From an uncultured Peptococcaceae bacterium (lineage in GTDB: Bacteria > Bacillota > Desulfotomaculia > Desulfotomaculales > Desulfocucumaceae), in the NCBI GenBank assembly GCA_958417755.1, contig CATZDY010000085.1, forward strand, positions 1-11,499: 11,499 bases of DNA, written 5' to 3'. This document shows, in pieces, positions 5,604 to 11,499 of the stretch (position 1 is the first letter of the stretch; every line of letters begins with the position of its first letter). A model generated the notes under the pieces. That model was not told the origin of the DNA. It was given only the letters and a program-made list of their open reading frames with translations, and did no database searches. A program made the position numbers and the translations under genes.

Positions 5604-6995
5604 ATGAAAAAGAAAATCAGACTTTTGGGTCTATGTATTCTTTCATTGATACTGCTTGTAGGCTGTGGGTCCCAGGATAAACTGGACCCCCAAAACCCTG
5701 TCACCTTGACCATGTGGCATGTTTATGGTAGTCAAACCAAGTCTCCGCTGAATGATTTGATTTATGAATTCAATCGTACAGAAGGAAAGGAAAAGGGCAT
5801 AATTATTAATGTTACCTCTGTCACAGACTCAACAGCCATCCAAGAAGCTTTGTTCGAAGCTGCCCATGATAAACCCGGATCTCCGGAATTGCCGGATCTC
5901 TTTACCACATATCCCAAAACAATCGCCATGATTGGAGCAGACCGGGTGATGGATTTTAAACCGTATTTTACTACCCAGGAGCTTTCTGGTTATATACAAC
6001 CTTTTATTGAAGAAGGTATGTTAGATCAAAAGCTTTTGGTATTTCCCATTGCCAAATCCACTGAATTGTTGTTCATCAACCAAACAGCCTTTGATCGTTT
6101 TGCCGCAGCCACTGGAGTCACCATGGAAAGTCAATTGACCAATGAAGGAGTATTGGACGCTGCCCTGCGCTATGCTGCCTGGACTGATGGGCAAACCCCG
6201 GATGTGCCGGGGGATGCCAGGAACTTTTTCATGTATAATGATTTATTCAATTATTTTCAGACTGGGATTGTTTCTCTAGGGGGGAATTTTTTCGCTGAAA
6301 AACAGATAAATTTCAATGATCCCCGTTGGCAGGCTGTATGGGACCCCTTTGCCAAAGGAGCCATTGCCGGAGGAATTTCCCTCATAGACGGCTTTGCCTC
6401 TGATCCCATGAAAACAGAGGAAGTTATCTCATCCACAGGTTCTTCCGCTGGGGTTCTTTATTACCGGGATACAGTAACCCATGCAGACAACACAACAGAA
6501 AAAATTGAGTTTAACATCCTTCCTTACCCTGTGTTTGAAAACGGTCAGAAAATGGTCATCCAACGGGGTTGCGGATTATGTGCCGCCAAATCCACCCCGG
6601 AGAAGGAATATGCTGCCAGCATTTTTGCCCGTTGGCTTACCAGCCCGGATATTAATACCGCTTTTGTCACCTCAGCTGGCTATTTGCCAGTGACAAACGA
6701 CGCCTTTGCCAAGCTATTTGACCAGGACTTGGAAACAATCGAAAACCCAACATACCGGAAATTATACCAAGCAGCCAAGGTTTTGCATGAGGAGTATACA
6801 TTCTATACCCCGCCTTACTTTGACGAATACGCTGCCTTGGAAACAAAGTTTTCCCAAAGGGCAAAGGAAGTGTTGCGTAACGCCCGGCAAGAGTATCTAT
6901 CCCGAGTGGCTTTAGGAGAAGACCAAAATCTCCTTCTAGATGAACTTGCCGCAAAATCTTTTAATACCTTGCAATCAATGCTCAACGAATCATAA
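5604..6995 (+). CDS. Extracellular solute-binding lipoprotein (family 1-like)
   Basis: A 463-aa protein. A type II signal peptide (KKK start, hydrophobic 7-19, lipobox LVGC with C21 as the lipidated cysteine) is followed by a mature protein typical of ABC-transporter family 1 (sugar-type) binding proteins: TLTMWHVYG near the N-terminus, a PELPDLFTTYP segment, a PIAKSTELLFIN hinge-like segment, a GGNFF stretch, and a late GCGLCAAKSTPEKEYAA region where such proteins close the second lobe. It would sit on the outer face of the membrane and bind an oligosaccharide or similar ligand, which I cannot specify. GGGAGG lies 5 nt before the ATG. No permease or ATPase gene is adjacent; instead a membrane sensor-regulator follows after 28 bp. 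It may therefore deliver ligand information to a sensor rather than feed a transporter, or use permeases encoded elsewhere. Confidence 0.88.
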   Translation: MKKKIRLLGLCILSLILLVGCGSQDKLDPQNPVTLTMWHVYGSQTKSPLNDLIYEFNRTEGKEKGIIINVTSVTDSTAIQEALFEAAHDKPGSPELPDLFTTYPKTIAMIGADRVMDFKPYFTTQELSGYIQPFIEEGMLDQKLLVFPIAKSTELLFINQTAFDRFAAATGVTMESQLTNEGVLDAALRYAAWTDGQTPDVPGDARNFFMYNDLFNYFQTGIVSLGGNFFAEKQINFNDPRWQAVWDPFAKGAIAGGISLIDGFASDPMKTEEVISSTGSSAGVLYYRDTVTHADNTTEKIEFNILPYPVFENGQKMVIQRGCGLCAAKSTPEKEYAASIFARWLTSPDINTAFVTSAGYLPVTNDAFAKLFDQDLETIENPTYRKLYQAAKVLHEEYTFYTPPYFDEYAALETKFSQRAKEVLRNARQEYLSRVALGEDQNLLLDELAAKSFNTLQSMLNES

Positions 6996-7023
6996 CCCAA
7001 AGCCATAGAAAAGAGGAAATAGT

Positions 7024-8649
7024 TTGTTCAGCCGACTAAAAAAGCTGCGAGGAGCCTTGCAACAATCAAGAGAAACCGGTATTACCATGTACCGACGTTT
7101 GCTGCTTTATTTCGCTTCTTTAATCGTAGTGCTGTTTACCATGACCTTGATGATTCTCTCCTTTGCTGGTTTTTTTTCCGCTGCTGACCGCAACACCCAA
7201 AAGCTTCTGCAAGCCTATTTGGATAGCACCACAGCAGAAGTGGAACAGCATTACGAAGCCGTTTCTGCCCGGGGTCTCGCCTTGTCCCAAAATCTCCGTG
7301 CTGTCATTGAGAGCCATTTGCAAAAAAATAACCTTACCATTGCCCAACTTAATGATAATCCCCAGGCCATTTACACCTTGCAACAAGCTACCTTTACCAC
7401 CTTGGACAATGCCTTAAAAGTCTCTCATTGCAGTGGTGCTTTTTTGCTCTTGGATGCCACAGTCAATACGGCCAGCAATCAAGCTCCTTATTCCCGGAGC
7501 GGCGTATATCTTAAGCTAGAAAATATCAATGTTTCCAATCCAGTCAATAACAGTGTTGTTTTGTTTCGGGGTATTCCTACCATTGCCCGGGAACAAGGTG
7601 TCAGCTTGCATAGCCGTTGGAATCTGGAATATAACACGCAAAATATTCCCTTTTATGACGAAGTAATGGAAGCTGCCCGTAAATATCCGGAACATTTTTA
7701 TTATTGGTCCGAAGTATTGCTTTTGCCTGAAACCTGGGACAAAGTCATGGTGCTTTGTATTCCCATTGTTAGCACCAATGGAGATTTGCTGGGTATTTGC
7801 GGTTTTGAAATCAGCGCTCTTTATTTCGAGCTATCCCATCCCAGCACCAACACAGAATTCGACCATCTTTGTAGCATCTTAGCCCCTATGCAGCACAACC
7901 AGATTCAGATTTCCAGTGGCATGACAAGCAAGGGTAATAACAACTATATCCCTTTGTTCACAGAATCAGTTTTAAACATAAAAACTGGCCACTATTTCAA
8001 TACCTATGTACAGCAACAAAACGCCTTTGTGGGATTACATAAAAGAGCGTCCTTAAATCCTACCCTTGCAGGAGTCAATCCCACCCAATGGGTAGTGCTT
8101 ACCATCATCCCTCAAAGGGATTACGAGCAACAAGCTGGAATCAAACAATGGAAAGTGATTGTATATTGCATCCTTTTCTTTATCCTCGCCCTGCTTGTCT
8201 CTGCTTTGATTGGAAAACGGTATGTGGATCCCATCCTGGCAGGGCTCAACCAACTCAAAGACAGCAGGGAAAAGAACTGGAAAACAAAAATTCCGGAAAT
8301 TGACGATTTGATCGAATTTTTGACCACCCAGGATGATCAAGCAAAGGTTTTAGAAAAACAGTCCAAAACCACTTTACAGGAACAATCTACTTTGTACCAA
8401 CAATTTGTCCAAAACATAGACTCCCTTTCCAAAGCAGAGCGGGCTGTCTTTGATCTCTATATGGAGGGACATACAGCCAAAGATATTGCCAACATCCTTT
8501 GTCTTTCTATTAACACCATTAAAACCCATAACCGCAGAATTTACGCAAAGTTAAACGTCACATCCCGCAAAGAATTGATGGTGTATATCCAACTGATGGA
8601 GGAGGCGAAACAACATGCTGGAACCGAAACCGATAACAATGCCCCATGA
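7024..8649 (+). CDS. Membrane-spanning LuxR-type regulator with CACHE-like sensor
   Basis: A 541-aa single-chain sensor-regulator. TM1 (about 27-51) and TM2 (about 378-397) bracket a roughly 325-residue extracellular region. Its second half (YYWSEVLLLPETWDKVMVL, then an IPIV...GDLLGICGFEIS stretch) resembles a double-CACHE ligand-binding domain. After TM2 come a short HAMP-like stretch with a proline (YVDP) and a Gln/Lys-rich coiled coil (about 430-460). A LuxR/GerE helix-turn-helix occupies about 466-525 (LSKAERAVFDLYMEGHTAKD start, recognition helix near SINTIKTHNRRIYAKL). I keep the TTG start at 7024 because AGAGGAAA precedes it closely; the ATG at 7087 lacks a site. It has no receiver domain, so signal would pass directly from outside to DNA. 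It follows the binding-protein gene by 28 bp and overlaps the XRE gene by 35 bp. The ligand could come via the neighbouring lipoprotein (inference). Confidence 0.85.
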   Translation: MFSRLKKLRGALQQSRETGITMYRRLLLYFASLIVVLFTMTLMILSFAGFFSAADRNTQKLLQAYLDSTTAEVEQHYEAVSARGLALSQNLRAVIESHLQKNNLTIAQLNDNPQAIYTLQQATFTTLDNALKVSHCSGAFLLLDATVNTASNQAPYSRSGVYLKLENINVSNPVNNSVVLFRGIPTIAREQGVSLHSRWNLEYNTQNIPFYDEVMEAARKYPEHFYYWSEVLLLPETWDKVMVLCIPIVSTNGDLLGICGFEISALYFELSHPSTNTEFDHLCSILAPMQHNQIQISSGMTSKGNNNYIPLFTESVLNIKTGHYFNTYVQQQNAFVGLHKRASLNPTLAGVNPTQWVVLTIIPQRDYEQQAGIKQWKVIVYCILFFILALLVSALIGKRYVDPILAGLNQLKDSREKNWKTKIPEIDDLIEFLTTQDDQAKVLEKQSKTTLQEQSTLYQQFVQNIDSLSKAERAVFDLYMEGHTAKDIANILCLSINTIKTHNRRIYAKLNVTSRKELMVYIQLMEEAKQHAGTETDNNAP

Positions 8650-8998
8650 ACATCTGGCCACAGTGGGACAACGAATCAGATGGATTATTCAAGAAAAACA
8701 AGTAAAACAGGTGGAATTTGCCAAATCATTGGGTATTAGTGCCAACTATGTTTACTTGTTAACCAGCGGAAAAAAGGGGAGCATCTCCAAGCCCCTGGCT
8801 CAGCTGATCGAAATCGTTTACGGCTATCCAGCCCAGTGGCTATTAACCGGAAAAGTCGCAGAAAATGCAAAGGATTCACCCTGGGAATTGTTAAATGATA
8901 CCATCCAAAGGGTCAAACAAATGAATGTTCAAGATTTACGTGCTGTGTCTACTTTTATCAAATCCTTGGAAACAATTAAATCAAATAAAAATAAATAA
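8615..8998 (+). CDS. XRE-type HTH regulator with C-terminal helical tail
   Basis: A 127-aa protein. A helix-turn-helix domain (about 15-80) contains VEFAKSLGISANYVYLLTSG and then a GYPAQWLLTG segment, as in clostridial XRE regulators of the phage-repressor type. A short linker leads to a two-helix tail (about 92-125, ending ...AVSTFIKSLE) of the kind used for dimerisation in such proteins. GGAGGAGG at 8598-8605 is 9 nt before the ATG, and the gene overlaps the end of the LuxR-type gene by 35 bp, so the two are probably translationally coupled. The 55-aa protein at 5173-5340 resembles its tail. Likely a cytoplasmic DNA-binding repressor; candidate targets are the local promoters, including the palindrome at 9229-9246 (inference). 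Confidence 0.87.
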   Translation: MLEPKPITMPHEHLATVGQRIRWIIQEKQVKQVEFAKSLGISANYVYLLTSGKKGSISKPLAQLIEIVYGYPAQWLLTGKVAENAKDSPWELLNDTIQRVKQMNVQDLRAVSTFIKSLETIKSNKNK

Positions 8999-9018
8999 AA
9001 AGGAAATGCATAACTTTT

Positions 9019-9047
9019 AAGGGGCAAACCCAATGGGTTCGCCCCTT
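9019..9047 (+). terminator. Strong hairpin terminating the sensor operon
   Basis: AAGGGGC plus AACCC (with one A between) pairs with GGGTT, one mismatched C, then GCCCCTT around an AAT loop: 12 pairs and a single A-C mismatch. It begins 20 bp after the XRE stop. The T run is only three bases (CCCCTTTAG), so it is a short-tract terminator or an mRNA 3'-end stabiliser. The stem is nearly symmetric but has no T run on the minus strand. Confidence 0.65.
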
Positions 9048-9216
9048 TAGCATAGAATCATAAAACATCAGGCAGTCAATCCATTCTTTTTTACAAACTC
9101 CCAGCTTAGTCAGGACCATTGGACAAAGCACCTGCTTCAACACCCCGCCTTCTAAAACTTTGTGATGAAATATTCTGCTCAATCATAACAAACCCCAGGT
9201 CCAAAACACAAATAGA
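9048..9216. other. Intergenic stretch between the XRE terminator and the kinase promoter
   Basis: No gene is called here. A minus-strand open frame across 8976-9182 has no ribosome binding site and would start at a TTG and read through the terminator hairpin, so I regard it as chance. I see no repeat, RNA gene or riboswitch. Confidence 0.5.
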
Positions 9217-9245
9217 TTGATTTCAAGGGATTATGATCATATAAT
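9217..9245 (+). promoter_or_regulatory. Sigma-A type promoter of the hybrid histidine kinase
   Basis: TTGATT (9217-9222) and a perfect TATAAT (9240-9245) separated by exactly 17 bp. Transcription would start near 9252, leaving a leader of about 150 nt before the ATG at 9403. The kinase therefore appears to be a separate unit from the operon ending at 9047. The leader holds a small hairpin (CAACAA 9318-9323 with TTGTTG 9329-9334) but no recognised riboswitch. Confidence 0.65.
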
Positions 9246-9246
9246 C
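9229..9246. promoter_or_regulatory. Palindromic operator-like site over the kinase -10 box
   Basis: GATTAT (9229-9234) and ATAATC (9241-9246) form a 6-bp dyad with a 6-bp centre. It covers the -10 hexamer, so a bound dimeric regulator would block RNA polymerase. The XRE-type protein encoded just upstream and the LuxR-type protein are both candidates. No second copy was noticed in the window. Confidence 0.4.
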
Positions 9247-9402
9247 AGAAAAGCAATATCAGCATCTTCTATAAAAGCTTGCCAAGCAACAAAAAAAATG
9301 CAAGGTCTACCCAGGCTCAACAAAAGACTTGTTGTTCAAAAAGGCAGCTATTTTCTAAATATTGAAACCATTTCCTTACTGGAATGAGGAGTGTTAAAAC
9401 CT

Positions 9403-11499
9403 ATGAAAAAAAATGGCTATAAGCCATCGGGTAAAACCATAACAGCAAGGAAAACGAATTTCATCAGTACCATCCTCTTGATCCTGTTTATGCTTATTTA
9501 TCTGGTGGGAACCATTGTGAGTTCAAACCAGCTGGCAAAACAAACGGAAATCATTTCCCAACATCCCTTTGAAGTAACCATTGCTGCTGAGGACATTAAA
9601 CTCTATACAGTGGAAATGAAACTTTGCACAGAGCGGCTATTGCCTTATCACGAACCAGAGGAGTTGCTTTTGGTACGGGATGACTTGCATATACTTTATC
9701 AGTCCATAGATCCATTGGTCTCTAAAATATCCCAGCTCTATCTTGGTCCTAAGGAAAATGTAACAAACCTAATAGCAGCCTTGGATCGTATGAAAACAGA
9801 ACAAAATAAATATCTTCATGTCATTGAAACCATGAATTTGGATCAGGACAGCATCCAACAATACGAAAGAACCCATTTATATCCACTATATGATTCTATC
9901 ACCCAAGAAGCTGATACAATTATCTCTGAGGCCCAGGAAAGAAAAGTTTCCCAAAGCGAAACATCTAAATTTATGCACCATGCTGCAGTGATAGGATCAA
10001 GCCTGATTGTCCTGCTTATGATTGCCGGCCTTTTGTTGTCACAATATGTTTTCCATCGCCAAAACCGAGAAATACACTATCAGAATCAGCTATTTGATAC
10101 CCTTTCCCAAAGCATTGACGATGCTTTTATCATTTTTGATGCCTCAAATAAGACAATCGATTATGTTGCCCTCAATATACAACGGGTGCTGGGCATAACA
10201 CCAGAGGAAATACTAAAAAATCAAGATGTATTTGCCAAAGGATTTACCTTGGAAGATAGGGATATGTTGCAAGCAAAGCTGCAGGATCCATCCACTACAT
10301 TTCCGTGGGAGAAAACCGTGCCCTATACCTATGGCAAAGGGGAAAAACGCTGGATGGCTGTTAAAGTTTACCAGGCAAAAAACGTGAAAAATAAAAACCA
10401 ATACATCATCCTGTTTTCCAATCGGACCGAAGAAGTACAATCCCGGCAAATGCTCCAAGAGGCTGTGGCAAATGCGGAAAATGCCAATGCAGCGAAAAGC
10501 GATTTTCTTTCCCGCATGAGCCATGAAATCAGGACCCCCCTCAATGCAATCATTGGGTTAACAACCATTGCCGGGGTTTCTATCAATGATTCTGTCAAAA
10601 TCAAGGACTGTCTTTCGAAGATAAGTTATTCTTCCAAACATCTGCTTATGTTGATCAATGATATCTTGGATATGTCCAAAATTGAAAGCAATAAAATGAT
10701 TCTTCAACATGAGCCCTTTGATATATTTCAAATCATCAATAGTTTTGTGGCAAACGTATATTCCCAAGCCCGGGCCAAAGGGATTGAATTCACGGAAAAA
10801 ATGATAAATTTCAATGCAAACTCCGTGTTTGTGGGAGATTCCTTGCGGTTGAATCAGATTTTACTGAATCTTACCTCCAATGCCCTTAAGTTTACTGCCA
10901 GCGGAGGTCAAATCAGTCTTGAAGTGCAGCAAATCCCTTCCAGGGGCCAAAGCAGTCTCATCCGCTTTACCTTAGCAGACACAGGGATTGGGATGAAAAA
11001 AGAAGCTTTAGAGCGAATATACAAACCCTTTGAACAGGCGGATTCCTCCATTGCCCAACGCTATGGCGGTACGGGCCTGGGTATGTCTATCACCAAAAAT
11101 CTCGTAAACTTGATGGGCGGACGTATTGAAGTGCAAAGTGAAGAAGGGGTGGGCACCACTTGCACAGTGGAATTGCCTTTTAAGAAAAGCGATCAAGATA
11201 TCGCCGCCTTGCTGGATAACAGTCTTGCCCCTTTAAAAGTATTAATTGTTGATGATGAACAAATTGTCTGTGAACAGGCAGCACAGCAGCTTCAAAAAAT
11301 TGATATCCAGGCGGAATGGGTTTTATCCGGACAAGCAGCAGTAGATCTTGTACACAACGCCCACCTGCAAGGGGAGGATTACGATACCTGTTTCATTGAT
11401 TGGAAAATGCCGGAACTGGATGGTCTGGAGACCACCCGGCGTATACGGGCCCTGGTGGGGCCAGAGGTGCCAATCATTATTATCTCAGCTTATGATGCC
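9403..11499 (+). CDS. Hybrid sensor histidine kinase (3' end beyond window)
   Basis: A total of 699 codons are open to the right edge with no stop. TM1 (about 20-40) and TM2 (about 194-217) flank a roughly 150-residue, mostly helical extracellular sensor resembling four-helix-bundle sensor domains. Then come a PAS-like domain (about 225-340) and the HisKA dimerisation domain with H374 in SRMSHEIRTPLNAIIG. The ATPase domain has an N box (N489, N493), a DTGIGM box from D526 and a GGTGLGMS box at 555-562. A receiver domain starts near 610 with the acidic pair D617/D618 and phospho-acceptor D666 in FIDWKMPELDG; its conserved lysine lies past the edge. The ATG at 9403 has GAGGAG 11 nt upstream, a slightly long spacing. 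The catalytic motifs are intact, so it should be active and pass phosphate internally to the receiver and perhaps on to a downstream Hpt or regulator not in view. Confidence 0.92.
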   Translation, partial: MKKNGYKPSGKTITARKTNFISTILLILFMLIYLVGTIVSSNQLAKQTEIISQHPFEVTIAAEDIKLYTVEMKLCTERLLPYHEPEELLLVRDDLHILYQSIDPLVSKISQLYLGPKENVTNLIAALDRMKTEQNKYLHVIETMNLDQDSIQQYERTHLYPLYDSITQEADTIISEAQERKVSQSETSKFMHHAAVIGSSLIVLLMIAGLLLSQYVFHRQNREIHYQNQLFDTLSQSIDDAFIIFDASNKTIDYVALNIQRVLGITPEEILKNQDVFAKGFTLEDRDMLQAKLQDPSTTFPWEKTVPYTYGKGEKRWMAVKVYQAKNVKNKNQYIILFSNRTEEVQSRQMLQEAVANAENANAAKSDFLSRMSHEIRTPLNAIIGLTTIAGVSINDSVKIKDCLSKISYSSKHLLMLINDILDMSKIESNKMILQHEPFDIFQIINSFVANVYSQARAKGIEFTEKMINFNANSVFVGDSLRLNQILLNLTSNALKFTASGGQISLEVQQIPSRGQSSLIRFTLADTGIGMKKEALERIYKPFEQADSSIAQRYGGTGLGMSITKNLVNLMGGRIEVQSEEGVGTTCTVELPFKKSDQDIAALLDNSLAPLKVLIVDDEQIVCEQAAQQLQKIDIQAEWVLSGQAAVDLVHNAHLQGEDYDTCFIDWKMPELDGLETTRRIRALVGPEVPIIIISAYDA

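Noticed and set aside
8976..9182. Open frame of 68 codons on the minus strand past the XRE gene
   Set aside because: It would start at TTG without a binding site, reads through the terminator hairpin and ends antisense to the XRE gene. A decayed gene cannot be excluded, but nothing supports one.
9252..9402. Possible riboswitch in the roughly 150-nt kinase leader
   Set aside because: Only a 6-bp AT-rich hairpin and no recognisable conserved core were found.

Overview
The window looks like the chromosome of a low-to-mid GC Bacillota, most likely a gut-type clostridial lineage. I infer this from the strong GGAGG/GGGGG ribosome binding sites, the Gram-positive-type lipoprotein signal, many small zinc-ribbon membrane proteins, and the LuxR and XRE regulator styles. 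I cannot name the genus. No mobile element, CRISPR array, tRNA or rRNA was seen.

Layout. (1) Bases 1-535 hold no convincing gene, only a terminator-like hairpin near the left edge and a weak inverted repeat. (2) Bases 536-5340 are a leftward array of eight tightly spaced genes. In order of transcription they encode a 55-aa helical protein, a 120-aa cysteine-rich protein, a coiled-coil/double-zinc-ribbon protein, a 348-aa membrane protein with a C-terminal zinc ribbon, a 114-aa protein of four zinc ribbons, a 253-aa protein with the same cysteine-rich domain plus three ribbons, a DUF4870-like membrane protein with an N-terminal ribbon, and another ribbon/two-TM protein. Seven of the eight carry C-x2-C...C-x2-C ribbons, about 13 in all by my count, plus two copies of a second cysteine-rich fold. 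(3) Bases 5341-5603 are a divergent intergenic region with candidate promoters in both directions. (4) Bases 5604-8998 are a rightward operon: a solute-binding lipoprotein, a membrane-spanning LuxR-type regulator with a CACHE-like extracellular sensor, and an XRE-type regulator whose start overlaps the previous gene. It ends at a strong hairpin. (5) Bases 9217-9246 hold an excellent promoter with a palindrome over its -10 box. It drives a hybrid sensor histidine kinase that starts at 9403 and runs off the right edge inside its receiver domain.

How the parts may work together. The rightward genes look like a sensing module: an orphan binding lipoprotein with no permease in view, next to two membrane sensors that could read its ligand-bound state. 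The leftward array looks like a membrane-associated cytoplasmic assembly built from zinc ribbons. A possible link is that the first gene of the zinc-ribbon operon encodes a 55-aa protein resembling the C-terminal helical tail of the XRE regulator. The divergent arrangement and this shared tail are seen in the sequence; functional coupling is inference.
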